A stretch of DNA of 64,000 bases from Scandinavium lactucae (GTDB lineage: Bacteria > Pseudomonadota > Gammaproteobacteria > Enterobacterales > Enterobacteriaceae), in assembly GCF_033843265.1 (NCBI RefSeq), contig NZ_JAWXRD010000002.1:310001-374000 (forward strand). Direction: 5' to 3'. The number at the start of each line of letters is the position of its first letter. Position 1 is the stretch's first letter. Position numbers and translations under genes: made by a program. Below are positions 35,264-44,198 of this stretch, one piece after another. The notes beneath the pieces are model-generated. The model was not told the origin of the DNA and searched no databases. It saw nothing but the letters and a program-made list of their open reading frames with translations.

Positions 35264-36163
35264 ATGGATTTCTCGCAACAGTTACAGGCCTGCGTTGAGC
35301 GGGCCAATGAAGCACTGCGTCAGTTCATCGCCCCGCAGCCCTTTCAGAACACTCCGCTGGTTGAAGCCATGCATTATGGTGCACTCTTAGGCGGTAAGCG
35401 TCTGCGCCCATTCCTGGTGTACGCCACCGGTAGCATGTTCAACGTCAGTCTTTCTACGCTGGATGCGCCCGCCGCAGCGGTAGAATGCATTCACGCTTAT
35501 TCATTGATCCACGACGATCTGCCCGCGATGGATGATGACGATCTGCGCCGTGGTCAGCCGACCTGCCATATTAAATACGGCGAAGCCAACGCGATTCTGG
35601 CCGGTGATGCGTTACAAACGCTGGCATTTTCTATACTCAGTGATGCACCGATGCCGGAAGTGGCCGATCGTTTCCGTCTGGCGATGGTGTCTGAACTGGC
35701 GCAAGCCAGCGGCGTGGCGGGGATGTGCGGCGGTCAGGCGTTAGATTTAGAGGCCGAAGGCAAGCAGGTTGATTTAGCCGCCCTTGAGCGCATTCATCGC
35801 CATAAAACCGGGGCGTTGATTCGTTCCGCCGTGCGCCTGGGTGCATTGAGCGCCGGAGAAAAAGGCATGGCCGCGCTGCCGGTGTTAGATAAATACGCCG
35901 AGAGCATCGGTCTCGCATTCCAGGTGCAGGATGACATTCTGGATGTGGTAGGGGATACTGCGACCCTCGGCAAGCGCCAGGGTGCCGATCAGCAACTTGG
36001 CAAAAGCACCTATCCTGCCCTACTGGGCCTTGAGCAAGCCCAACGTAAAGCCCGTGATCTGATTGATGACGCCCACCGGTCCTTAACCGTACTGGCCGCG
36101 CAGTCTCTGGACACCACGGCACTGGAAGCGCTAGCGAATTACATTATTCAGCGCGATAAATAA
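35264..36163 (+). CDS. ispA: IspA, farnesyl diphosphate synthase
   Basis: A 299-residue short-chain trans-prenyltransferase producing farnesyl diphosphate from isopentenyl and dimethylallyl units. The first aspartate-rich motif is DDLPAMD (84-90) and the second is QDDILD near residue 222. It supplies precursors for undecaprenyl phosphate, ubiquinone and haem O. It sits between xseB and dxs with very short spacers. Confidence 0.97.
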   Translation: MDFSQQLQACVERANEALRQFIAPQPFQNTPLVEAMHYGALLGGKRLRPFLVYATGSMFNVSLSTLDAPAAAVECIHAYSLIHDDLPAMDDDDLRRGQPTCHIKYGEANAILAGDALQTLAFSILSDAPMPEVADRFRLAMVSELAQASGVAGMCGGQALDLEAEGKQVDLAALERIHRHKTGALIRSAVRLGALSAGEKGMAALPVLDKYAESIGLAFQVQDDILDVVGDTATLGKRQGADQQLGKSTYPALLGLEQAQRKARDLIDDAHRSLTVLAAQSLDTTALEALANYIIQRDK

Positions 36164-36182
36164 AACATCTTGTGAGCTTCTG

Positions 36183-38045
36183 ATGAGTTTTGATATAGCC
36201 AAATACCCGACGCTGGCACTGGTGGAATCCACTCAGGAATTGCGTCTGCTGCCAAAAGAGAGCCTGCCGAAGCTCTGCGACGAACTGCGTCGCTACTTGC
36301 TCGACAGCGTGAGCCGCTCCAGCGGACACTTTGCCTCCGGGCTTGGTACGGTGGAACTCACCGTGGCGCTGCATTACGTCTATAACACCCCGTTCGATCA
36401 GCTGATCTGGGACGTGGGCCATCAGGCTTACCCACACAAAATTTTGACTGGCCGTCGCGACAGAATTGGCACCATTCGCCAAAAAGGCGGACTGCATCCG
36501 TTCCCATGGCGCGGTGAAAGCGAGTACGACGTGTTGAGCGTTGGGCACTCCTCTACCTCCATTTCCGCCGGGATTGGCATCGCCGTCGCCGCAGAAAAAG
36601 AAGCCAAACAGCGCCGTACCGTGTGCGTCATTGGCGACGGTGCGATCACCGCCGGGATGGCCTTTGAGGCGATGAACCACGCGGGTGATATCAAGCCCGA
36701 CATGCTGGTTATCCTGAACGATAACGAAATGTCTATCTCCGAAAACGTCGGCGCACTGAATAACCATCTGGCGCAGTTGCTGTCCGGCAAGCTTTACTCT
36801 TCGCTGCGCGAAGGCGGCAAGAAAGTGTTCTCCGGCGTTCCCCCCATCAAAGAGCTGCTCAAACGCACTGAAGAACACATTAAAGGCATGGTGGTGCCCG
36901 GCACGCTGTTTGAAGAACTCGGCTTTAACTACATTGGCCCGGTTGACGGGCACGACGTATTGGGCCTGGTTACGACGCTGAAGAACATGCGCGACCTGAA
37001 AGGCCCGCAGTTCCTGCACATTATGACCAAAAAAGGTCGTGGCTATGAGCCAGCGGAAAAAGATCCGATCACCTTCCACGCGGTGCCGAAATTCGACCAC
37101 ACCAGCGGCGTGTTGCCAAAAAGCAGCGGCGGCCTGCCGGGCTATTCAAAAATCTTCGGCGACTGGCTGTGCGAAACCGCAGCCAAAGACAACAAGCTGA
37201 TGGCGGTCACTCCGGCGATGCGTGAAGGCTCCGGCATGGTCGAGTTTTCGAAGAAATTCCCCGACCAGTATTTCGATGTCGCGATTGCCGAACAGCACGC
37301 GGTCACCTTCGCGGCGGGTCTGGCGATTGGCGGCTACAAGCCGGTAGTGGCGATTTATTCGACCTTCCTGCAACGTGCCTACGATCAGGTTATCCACGAC
37401 GTTGCCATTCAGAAACTGCCGGTGCTGTTTGCCATTGACCGGGCGGGTATCGTCGGTGCCGATGGGCAAACGCACCAGGGCGCGTTCGATCTCTCTTATC
37501 TGCGCTGCGTCCCGGATATGGTCATCATGACCCCGAGTGATGAAAACGAGTGTCGCCAGATGCTGTTCACCGGTTATCACTATAACGACGGCCCAAGTGC
37601 GGTGCGCTATCCACGCGGCAGTGGCACCGGCGTTGCGCTGGCTCCGCTGGAAAAACTGCCGTTAGGCAAAGGTATCGTTAAACGCCAGGGTGAGAAAATT
37701 GCCATTCTGAACTTCGGCACCCTGCTGGCAGACGCCGCCATCGTGGCAGAGAAACTCAACGCCACGCTGGTCGATATGCGCTTTGTGAAACCGCTGGATG
37801 AATCGTTGATTCTGGAGATGGCCGCACGCCATGAGGTGTTGGTCACGCTGGAAGAAAACGCCATCATGGGCGGCGCGGGCAGCGGTGTGAATGAAGTGCT
37901 GATGGCGCACCGTAAACCTGTGCCAGTGCTGAATATTGGCCTGCCGGACTTCTTTATTCCGCAGGGTACGCAGGAAGAAGCGCGGGCTGACATCGGCCTC
38001 GACGCAGCCGGAATCGAAGCCAAAATTAGCGCCTGGCTGGCCTGA
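36183..38045 (+). CDS. dxs: Dxs, 1-deoxy-D-xylulose-5-phosphate synthase
   Basis: The 620-residue thiamine-diphosphate enzyme that condenses pyruvate and glyceraldehyde-3-phosphate, the entry step of the MEP isoprenoid pathway and of thiamine and pyridoxal synthesis. It shows the TPP-magnesium motif GDGAITAGMAFEAMN near residue 152 and the catalytic glutamate region AIAEQHAVTFAAG near 370. It follows ispA by 19 bases. Length and sequence match E. coli Dxs. Confidence 0.98.
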   Translation: MSFDIAKYPTLALVESTQELRLLPKESLPKLCDELRRYLLDSVSRSSGHFASGLGTVELTVALHYVYNTPFDQLIWDVGHQAYPHKILTGRRDRIGTIRQKGGLHPFPWRGESEYDVLSVGHSSTSISAGIGIAVAAEKEAKQRRTVCVIGDGAITAGMAFEAMNHAGDIKPDMLVILNDNEMSISENVGALNNHLAQLLSGKLYSSLREGGKKVFSGVPPIKELLKRTEEHIKGMVVPGTLFEELGFNYIGPVDGHDVLGLVTTLKNMRDLKGPQFLHIMTKKGRGYEPAEKDPITFHAVPKFDHTSGVLPKSSGGLPGYSKIFGDWLCETAAKDNKLMAVTPAMREGSGMVEFSKKFPDQYFDVAIAEQHAVTFAAGLAIGGYKPVVAIYSTFLQRAYDQVIHDVAIQKLPVLFAIDRAGIVGADGQTHQGAFDLSYLRCVPDMVIMTPSDENECRQMLFTGYHYNDGPSAVRYPRGSGTGVALAPLEKLPLGKGIVKRQGEKIAILNFGTLLADAAIVAEKLNATLVDMRFVKPLDESLILEMAARHEVLVTLEENAIMGGAGSGVNEVLMAHRKPVPVLNIGLPDFFIPQGTQEEARADIGLDAAGIEAKISAWLA

Positions 38046-38104
38046 TCCCTCCCCCTTTCCGCTCCTGCTATGCTTATTATTATGTTCATCGCAGGAGTGG
38101 AACC

Positions 38105-39079
38105 ATGCAATACAATAAATTAGGAACGACCGACCTCAACGTCTCCCGGTTATGTCTCGGCTGCATGACCTTTGGCGAGCCCGATCGTGGCAACCATGCC
38201 TGGACGCTTCCGGAAGAGAGCAGTCGCCCTATTATCCAACGCGCGCTGGAAGGCGGGATTAACTTCTTTGATACCGCCAACAGCTATTCCGACGGCAGCA
38301 GCGAAGAAATTGTTGGCCGGGCATTGCGTGATTTCGCCCGCCGGGACGAGATTGTGGTCGCCACTAAGGTTTACTATCCCTCAGGTGATTTAACCCAGGG
38401 GCTATCGCGAGCGCAGATTCTGCGTTCCATCGATGACAGCCTGACACGGCTGGGCATGGAATATGTCGACCTGCTGCAAATCCACCGCTGGGATTACGAC
38501 ACGCCGATTGAAGAAACGCTGGAAGCGCTGAATGAGGTGGTGAAAGCCGGGAAAGCGCGTTACATCGGCGCATCCTCGATGCATGCCTCGCAGTTTGCCC
38601 AAGCGTTGGATTTACAGAAACAGCACGGCTGGGCACGCTTTGTCACCATGCAGGATCACTACAATCTGATTTATCGCGAAGAAGAGCGCGAGATGCTGCC
38701 GCTGTGTTATCAGGAAGGCGTGGCAGTCATCCCGTGGAGCCCACTGGCACGCGGTCGTCTGACCCGACCGTGGGGCGAAACCACCGCCCGCGTGGTGTCT
38801 GATGAAGTCGGTAAAACGCTCTACAGCACCACCGACGAAAATGATGCACAGATTGCCGAGCGGCTGGCGAATATCGCCGAGGAACTGGATGTGACGCGGG
38901 CACAGGTGGCGCTGGCGTGGCTATTAAGTAAACCCGGCGTGGCCGCGCCCATCATCGGCACATCGCGAGAAGAACAGTTGGATGAGTTGCTGAACGCGGT
39001 GGATATTACGCTCAAGCCCGAGCAGATTGCCGAGCTGGAAACCCCTTATCAACCGCATCCGGTGGTGGGGTTTAAATAG
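38105..39079 (+). CDS. yajO: YajO, aldo/keto reductase
   Basis: A 324-residue NADPH-type aldo/keto reductase with the family tetrad elements (FDTANSYSDG with the Asp/Tyr pair, then ATKVY and QIHRWD). It matches E. coli YajO. Mutant forms of YajO have been reported to supply deoxyxylulose phosphate when dxs is missing, which fits its place directly after dxs. Its natural substrate is uncertain. A terminator follows. Confidence 0.94.
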   Translation: MQYNKLGTTDLNVSRLCLGCMTFGEPDRGNHAWTLPEESSRPIIQRALEGGINFFDTANSYSDGSSEEIVGRALRDFARRDEIVVATKVYYPSGDLTQGLSRAQILRSIDDSLTRLGMEYVDLLQIHRWDYDTPIEETLEALNEVVKAGKARYIGASSMHASQFAQALDLQKQHGWARFVTMQDHYNLIYREEEREMLPLCYQEGVAVIPWSPLARGRLTRPWGETTARVVSDEVGKTLYSTTDENDAQIAERLANIAEELDVTRAQVALAWLLSKPGVAAPIIGTSREEQLDELLNAVDITLKPEQIAELETPYQPHPVVGFK

Positions 39080-39088
39080 GCACGATTA

Positions 39089-39117
39089 CCCTCACCTCAA
39101 AGGGGTGAGGGTTTTAT
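39089..39117 (+). terminator. Intrinsic terminator of yajO
   Basis: CCCTCACC / GGTGAGGG with a short loop, then TTTT; it reaches the convergent pgpA stop. Confidence 0.8.
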
Positions 39118-39620
39118 CAAATAATTCCCATCGGCCAGTGATGGCCAATCACATACAGCAACCCGGCAGAAATAATCCCCGCGACGATATCATCGACCAT
39201 AATGCCCATCCCGCCGTGCACGTTGCGGTCGAACCAGCGGATTGGCCACGGCTTCCACATATCGAAAATACGGAAAATTACAAATCCGGCGGCGACCCAC
39301 TGCCAGTCGTTAGTAGGTAACGCCATCAGGGTAATCCACATCCCGACAAACTCATCCCAGACAATGCTGCCGTGATCGTGAGTGCCCATATCTTTCGCCG
39401 TACGGTGGCAGATATACACCCCGATACAGATGGCGAACATCACCATCAGCGAGTAGAGCTGCCATGGCAAGAGGGTCATCAGATACCAGAAGGGAATCGC
39501 CGCCAGCGAGCCCATTGTACCCGGCACAATCGGGCTGAGCCCGCTGCCAAATCCAGTCGCCAGCAGATGCCACGGGTTGAGCATACTCAGGCGGCTTTTT
39601 GCTACGTCTCTACTGCGCAA
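39117..39620 (-). CDS. pgpA: PgpA, phosphatidylglycerophosphatase A
   Basis: A membrane phosphatase that dephosphorylates phosphatidylglycerophosphate to phosphatidylglycerol. The conserved block GFGSGLSPIVPGTMGSLAAI and the HDHGSIVWDEFVGMWITL segment identify it. The ATG used in E. coli (as I recall it) is ACG here (GGGGTACGACC instead of GGGGTATGACC). I therefore place the start at TTG 39618-39620 (167 residues). Alternatives are the ATT just upstream, the ACG itself, or the first ATG at 39584 (155 residues). It overlaps the end of thiL by 11 bases with the TTG start. Confidence 0.88.
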   Translation of the reverse strand: MRSRDVAKSRLSMLNPWHLLATGFGSGLSPIVPGTMGSLAAIPFWYLMTLLPWQLYSLMVMFAICIGVYICHRTAKDMGTHDHGSIVWDEFVGMWITLMALPTNDWQWVAAGFVIFRIFDMWKPWPIRWFDRNVHGGMGIMVDDIVAGIISAGLLYVIGHHWPMGII

Positions 39621-40584
39621 AATGGTCGTACCCCTTCCAGTCGAGCGTAACCGGCTTACCGTCACGCTGAAAATGCAAACCTTCCACATCGGCGCTGATT
39701 TGGCCGATGCAGGTGTAGCCCATGCCGAAATTCCCCAGCGCCACGTCCAGCGCGCCGCGATTCAGTTCCGGTACGGTGAAACAGAGTTCATAATCTTCAC
39801 CGCCAGACAGTGCCCAGCGCAACGCCTGATCGGGGTCAACGTGACGTTTCATGGCATCTGAAAACGGGAGTGAATCGAGGTCAATCCTGGCCCCGCATTC
39901 GCTGGCGTTCAGAATGTGGCCCAGGTCGGAGATAAGACCGTCGGACAAGTCGATAGCCGAATGCGCCAGATTACGCAGCGCCTGTCCGGTGAGGATACGC
40001 GGGGTCGGATTCAGATGACGCTTGACCAAATAGTCTGCGTCCGGCTGATTGTCGACCTGCAAACGGTCCTGCAAAATCGCCAGCCCCGCCGCGCTGTCAC
40101 CCGGCGTGCCAGTGACGTAAATCCAGTCGCCAGGTTTTGCACCCGAGCGTTTCAGCGCCCGGCCTTCCGGCACCAGGCCATGAATGCCCAGCGTCATCGA
40201 CAGCGGCCCCTTGGTGGTATCACCGCCAATCAGCTGCATATCGTAATAATTAAGTTGTTCAAACAGGCTATCGCTAAAAGCGGCCAGCCAGCTTTCATCG
40301 ACCGAAGGCAACGTTAACGCCAACGTCAACCACGCCGGGTCTGCGCCCATTGCGGCCAAATCACTTAAATTCACCGCCAGCGCCTTACGGGCTAAATCAG
40401 CGGGATCGATATCCGGGAGAAAATGAATGCCGGATACCAGCGTATCGGTGCTGATCGCCAGAGTCTGTTTTTCAGGGATATTAAGCAGTGCGCAGTCGTC
40501 ACCAATACCGGTTTCAACATCAAGACGGGAGCGTCGAACCCGGTCAAAATAACGGGCTATCAGGGAAAATTCGCCGCATGCCAT
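39610..40584 (-). CDS. thiL: ThiL, thiamine-monophosphate kinase
   Basis: A 324-residue AIR-synthase-fold kinase that converts thiamine monophosphate to thiamine diphosphate. Conserved segments are GIGDDCALL with metal-binding aspartates, STDTLVSGIHF, GGDTT and DLSDGL. It follows nusB on the same strand (nrdR-ribD-ribE-nusB-thiL-pgpA order). The stop TAG overlaps the start region of pgpA. Confidence 0.97.
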   Translation of the reverse strand: MACGEFSLIARYFDRVRRSRLDVETGIGDDCALLNIPEKQTLAISTDTLVSGIHFLPDIDPADLARKALAVNLSDLAAMGADPAWLTLALTLPSVDESWLAAFSDSLFEQLNYYDMQLIGGDTTKGPLSMTLGIHGLVPEGRALKRSGAKPGDWIYVTGTPGDSAAGLAILQDRLQVDNQPDADYLVKRHLNPTPRILTGQALRNLAHSAIDLSDGLISDLGHILNASECGARIDLDSLPFSDAMKRHVDPDQALRWALSGGEDYELCFTVPELNRGALDVALGNFGMGYTCIGQISADVEGLHFQRDGKPVTLDWKGYDHFAQ

Positions 40585-40653
40585 ACGTCATGCCTCAGCA
40601 GAGAAAAGAGAAGGCCGAAGAACGCGGGAAAACCGCACTCTCCGGCCTGCAGA

Positions 40654-41073
40654 TTACTTTTTGCGGGGACGGATCGCCGGAGCTGCTTTATCCAGCACGC
40701 CGTTAACAAACTTATGGCTGTCTTCGGCACCGAAGGTTTTCGCCAGTTCGATAGCTTCGTTGATGGCCACTTTGTACGGCACATCGTCACGCTTAGCCAG
40801 TTCGAACAGGGCAATACGCAGCACGGCTTTCTCTACCTGACCCAGTTCTTCCAGCAGACGGGACAAGTACGGTTTCATCAGGCCGTCGAGATACGCGCTG
40901 TTGGTCGCCACTCCGGTCAGCAGTTCACGGAAGTACACGACGTCGACGTCTTTCACGTCCTGTTCCGCCAGGAACTGATATTCAACATCAGAGATGTCGT
41001 TTTTGGATAACTGCCAGGAGTAAAGCGCCTGGACAGCACACTCACGGGCGCGGCGACGAGCAGCAGGTTTCAC
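40654..41073 (-). CDS. nusB: NusB, transcription antitermination factor
   Basis: A 139-residue all-helical factor that binds BoxA RNA with NusE (S10) in rRNA antitermination. It matches E. coli NusB at full length. The start codon is GTG (41071-41073), as in E. coli. It follows ribE by 20 bases. Confidence 0.97.
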   Translation of the reverse strand: MKPAARRRARECAVQALYSWQLSKNDISDVEYQFLAEQDVKDVDVVYFRELLTGVATNSAYLDGLMKPYLSRLLEELGQVEKAVLRIALFELAKRDDVPYKVAINEAIELAKTFGAEDSHKFVNGVLDKAAPAIRPRKK

Positions 41074-41093
41074 GGATTTCCCCTTACAAAAAA

Positions 41094-41564
41094 TCAGGCC
41101 TTGATGGCTTTCAATACATTGATCATTTCAAGCGCGGTCAGTGCAGCTTCTGCACCTTTGTTACCGGCCTTGGTGCCAGCACGTTCGATGGCTTGTTCGA
41201 TGCTTTCGGTGGTCAGAACGCCAAAAGCGACCGGGATTTCACTGTCGTGCGCAACCTGCGCCAGACCGTTGCTTGCTCCACCGGCCACGTATTCAAAGTG
41301 AGCTGTACCGCCACGGATAACGGTGCCGAGTGCCACAACCGCATCGTATTTACCGGTTTTCGCCAGAGCGGCAGCTGCCAGAGGCAGTTCATACGCACCT
41401 GGAACCCAAACCACGGTAATGTTTTCATCTTTCATCTGACCGATACGCTTCATAGCGTCAATCGCCCCTTCCAGCAGGCTGTCATTGATGAAGTTGTTGA
41501 AACGCGCGATGGTGATGGCGACGCGAGCGTCCGGGGCAGCAACGTTAGCTTCGATAATGTTCAT
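41094..41564 (-). CDS. ribE: RibE (RibH), 6,7-dimethyl-8-ribityllumazine synthase
   Basis: A 156-residue lumazine synthase, the penultimate enzyme of riboflavin synthesis, which assembles into 60-mers. It has the substrate-binding segments RFNNFI, VPGAYELP and GTVIRGGTAHFEYV. The ATG at 41562-41564 (MNIIEANV) matches E. coli; the open frame continues 20 codons upstream without support. It lies between ribD and nusB. Confidence 0.97.
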   Translation of the reverse strand: MNIIEANVAAPDARVAITIARFNNFINDSLLEGAIDAMKRIGQMKDENITVVWVPGAYELPLAAAALAKTGKYDAVVALGTVIRGGTAHFEYVAGGASNGLAQVAHDSEIPVAFGVLTTESIEQAIERAGTKAGNKGAEAALTALEMINVLKAIKA

Positions 41565-41650
41565 ACTTTTCCTTTTGGGATTCGACTTACCCCGAGGGGG
41601 GCGGATTTTATCATAATAATTCACGCGCGGCTTCCCTATTTCGGACTGCC

Positions 41651-42754
41651 TTACGCCGGGATTAAATGCAAACAGAGATCCGGCCCGACCGGACGTATCT
41701 CGCTGAAACTAAATTGGGGCGCATCGGCCAGTTTCTCAAGCCCTGGCAGGACACATAATCCCCGGGCATCGCTGCCTAACAGTTTAGGCGCAACGTAAAC
41801 AATCAGCTCATCGACCAGTCCCGCCTGCAACAGCGCACCGGCCAAGGTTGGGCCGGCTTCCACCCACAGACTGTTAATCTGCTGTTTGCCCAGTTGCATC
41901 ATCAGCAGGACTAAATCGAGATGACCGTTATGCTCCGGGATTTGTAGGCTGCGCACATTTTCCGGCCATTCGCGGGTGTCTGCTTCGCAGCGCGCAAACC
42001 AGGTTTCGCCCGGCTGATGCACGAGGCGGTGCTGAGGCGTGACGCGGTTTTGCCGGTCAATAACAACGCGGATCGGCTGGCGCAGATTTTCCTGCGGATA
42101 GCGCGCCTGCACCTCAGCATTGAGTTCGTTCCAACGCACGGTCAGGGCCGGATTATCAGCCAACACCGTCGCGTCGGTGGTCAAAATCGCGTGGCTTTCC
42201 GCGCGTAAACGCTGCACGTCGCGGCGTGCCTGCGGGGAAGTTATCCACTGGCTTTCACCGTTGGCCATTGCCGTGCGGCCATCCAGCGACGCACCCAGCT
42301 TAAGCTGAATATAAGGAAAACCCGTGCGCATCCGCTTGAGGAAGCCTTTATTCAGGGCTTCCGCTTCGCTCATCATCAGCCCGTGGCTGACCTCGATGCC
42401 TTCCTGTTGCAGACGATACAGCCCACGCCCCGCCACCTGCGGATTCGGGTCCTGCATGGCGGCGACCACTCGGCTGACGCCAGCAGTAATCAGCGCTTCG
42501 CAGCACGGCGGCGTGCGCCCATGATGGCTGCAGGGTTCGAGGGTGACATAGGCGGTCGCGCCTTTAGCTTTCTCGCCCGCCATGCGCAAGGCGTGGACTT
42601 CGGCGTGCGGTTCCCCGGCACGGTAATGGGCACCTTCCCCGACGATTTCACCGTCTTTCACAATCACACAGCCGACGCGCGGATTCGGATGGGTGGTAAA
42701 CCGTCCCTGACTCGCCAGCTTTAGCGCGCGCGCCATGTACATTTCGTCGTGCAT
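41651..42754 (-). CDS. ribD: RibD, bifunctional pyrimidine deaminase/reductase
   Basis: A 367-residue two-domain riboflavin enzyme. The N-terminal deaminase (1-145) has zinc motif PHAEVHAL and PCSHHGRTPPC; the C-terminal NADPH reductase (146-367) carries KLGASLDGRTA and VEAGPTLAGALL. It starts two bases after the nrdR stop, indicating an operon with nrdR. Confidence 0.97.
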   Translation of the reverse strand: MHDEMYMARALKLASQGRFTTHPNPRVGCVIVKDGEIVGEGAHYRAGEPHAEVHALRMAGEKAKGATAYVTLEPCSHHGRTPPCCEALITAGVSRVVAAMQDPNPQVAGRGLYRLQQEGIEVSHGLMMSEAEALNKGFLKRMRTGFPYIQLKLGASLDGRTAMANGESQWITSPQARRDVQRLRAESHAILTTDATVLADNPALTVRWNELNAEVQARYPQENLRQPIRVVIDRQNRVTPQHRLVHQPGETWFARCEADTREWPENVRSLQIPEHNGHLDLVLLMMQLGKQQINSLWVEAGPTLAGALLQAGLVDELIVYVAPKLLGSDARGLCVLPGLEKLADAPQFSFSEIRPVGPDLCLHLIPA

Positions 42755-42756
42755 TA

Positions 42757-43206
42757 TCAGTCCTGTAAGCGGGCGATTTCTTCGCCAAACTCTTTAATGT
42801 CTTCGAAGCTGCGATAGACGGAAGCAAAGCGGATATAGGCCACTTTATCGAGTTTTTTGAGCTGCTCCATCACCAGGTTGCCAATTTGTTTGCTCGGCAC
42901 TTCGCGTTCGCCGGTAGCCCGCAGTTGCGATTTAATATGGTTCACCGCCATTTCGACATCATCAGAGCTGACAGGGCGCTTTTCCAGCGCTTTCTGTAAA
43001 CCGCTGCGCAATTTGTCTTCATTGAACGGTTCGCGAACGTCGTTGCTTTTCACCACCCGCGGCATCACCAGTTCTGCCACTTCGAAAGTGGTAAAACGTT
43101 CATTACACACCAGGCACTGACGGCGGCGGCGTACAGAAGAGCCTTCCCCGACCAGACGGGAGTCGATCACTTTGGTATCTACGGCTAAACAAAATGGGCA
43201 ATGCAT
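42757..43206 (-). CDS. nrdR: NrdR, ribonucleotide reductase repressor
   Basis: A 149-residue repressor of the nrd operons. The N-terminal zinc ribbon uses C3, C6, C31 and C34, and the ATP-cone domain (about 49-139) senses ATP/dATP. The ATG at 43204-43206 gives the family start MHCPFC. It is the first gene of the nrdR-ribD-ribE-nusB-thiL-pgpA series and is divergent from yajI. Confidence 0.97.
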   Translation of the reverse strand: MHCPFCLAVDTKVIDSRLVGEGSSVRRRRQCLVCNERFTTFEVAELVMPRVVKSNDVREPFNEDKLRSGLQKALEKRPVSSDDVEMAVNHIKSQLRATGEREVPSKQIGNLVMEQLKKLDKVAYIRFASVYRSFEDIKEFGEEIARLQD

Positions 43207-43349
43207 GGCGCGTCCTGACGATGAATAATCACATTTTCCTATTTTACCACGAGCCACCCAGCTGCGTCATTTTGAGACAAAGCCCCGATGGCAACCCGAA
43301 CGATACTGCTACCATTACTCTCGACAGAATACCGTAAGGAACCCTAACG

Positions 43350-43892
43350 ATGACACGACGTTTACTTCGACTTCTGGCGCTGGGAAGCCTGTTTACCCTG
43401 AGCGCCTGCGCACAGCAACGTGAAGTCCACCAGATGCAGCAGAGCGTCAGCGCGCTGAATCAGGATATGACCAAGCTTAATCAGGAAACGGTAAAAATTA
43501 CCCAGCAAAACGCACTGAATGCCAAATCGGCCAGCGGCGTTTACCTGTTACCGGGCTCCAATACTCCGGCGCGTCTGGAAAGCCAGATTGGCACCCTGCG
43601 GATGTCGCTGATGAATATCGCGCAAAATGCTGACGGCATGCGTGCTACGCTGCGTATTCAAGGCGAATCCAACGATCCGCTCCCGGCGTTCAGTGGCACC
43701 GTGGAATGGGGTCTGATTCAGGGCACCACCGACAGCTACCAGGAAGTGAACGTCAAAAATCAGCTGATCAATGCCCCGGCTAGCCTTCTGGCACCGAGCG
43801 ATGTGGATATTCCGCTCCAGTTGAGCGGCAGCGATCCGAAACAACCGGTCTTTGTTCGCATACATGACATTCAGCCTGTGAATACGCAGTAA
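43350..43892 (+). CDS. yajI: YajI, putative lipoprotein
   Basis: A 180-residue lipoprotein with lipobox LSAC (C20), a short coiled-coil-like stretch (about 27-58, VHQMQQSVSALNQDMTKLNQ), and a C-terminal beta-rich domain of the DUF3251 type. It matches E. coli YajI; its role is unknown. TAAGGAA precedes the ATG. A hairpin terminator follows. Confidence 0.92.
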   Translation: MTRRLLRLLALGSLFTLSACAQQREVHQMQQSVSALNQDMTKLNQETVKITQQNALNAKSASGVYLLPGSNTPARLESQIGTLRMSLMNIAQNADGMRATLRIQGESNDPLPAFSGTVEWGLIQGTTDSYQEVNVKNQLINAPASLLAPSDVDIPLQLSGSDPKQPVFVRIHDIQPVNTQ

Positions 43893-43901
43893 CCCTTTGT
43901 C

Positions 43902-43938
43902 GCCGGATAGCGTCTGTTATCCGGCTATTTCTTCTTTT
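43902..43938 (+). terminator. Probable terminator of yajI
   Basis: GCCGGATA / TATCCGGC hairpin followed by a T-rich tail (TATTTCTTCTTTT), 10 bases after the stop. Confidence 0.55.
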
Positions 43939-44036
43939 CGCTCCCCCTTCGACACCGACAGCAATCCTTTCTGTTTTTCAGAAAACCCTGGAAACATCCG
44001 CGATAATCCGTACAATCCCCGCCGTCAAAGTGCGCA

Positions 44037-44058
44037 AACGTGAACGCAATCGATTACG
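44037..44058. promoter_or_regulatory. Upstream CRP-like site of tsx, with CytR-like overlap
   Basis: CGTGAACGCAATCGATTACG is centred near -73 from the predicted start site. In E. coli tsx, CRP sites near -40 and -74 flank CytR; the placement here agrees. Confidence 0.5.
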
Positions 44059-44069
44059 TACTTGAGAGA

Positions 44070-44091
44070 ATTGTGAAACACCACATATTTT
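44070..44091. promoter_or_regulatory. Proximal CRP site of tsx
   Basis: TTGTGAAACACCACATATT has the TGTGA-N6-half-site pattern and is centred about 40 bases upstream of the likely start site. A perfect TATAAT follows at 44108-44113. Confidence 0.6.
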
Positions 44092-44107
44092 TGTGAGCAA
44101 TGATTCT

Positions 44108-44113
44108 TATAAT
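44108..44113 (+). promoter_or_regulatory. -10 element of the tsx promoter
   Basis: Perfect TATAAT preceded by CRP sites rather than a good -35, typical of a CRP-activated promoter. The remaining leader to 44198 is about 80 bases and contains a small GC hairpin followed by eight T residues (44142-44162). Confidence 0.7.
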
Positions 44114-44198
44114 AGGCCTCGCAGAAAACAGTTACATTTAGAAACGCCCCAGCGTTTTTTTTCACTCCCCGAAAGGGATTTCAAAAAGTGGCATTATT

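Noticed and set aside
36144..37100. 318-codon minus-strand frame opposite dxs
   Set aside because: Antisense to dxs, with no domain and no promoter or ribosome-binding site.
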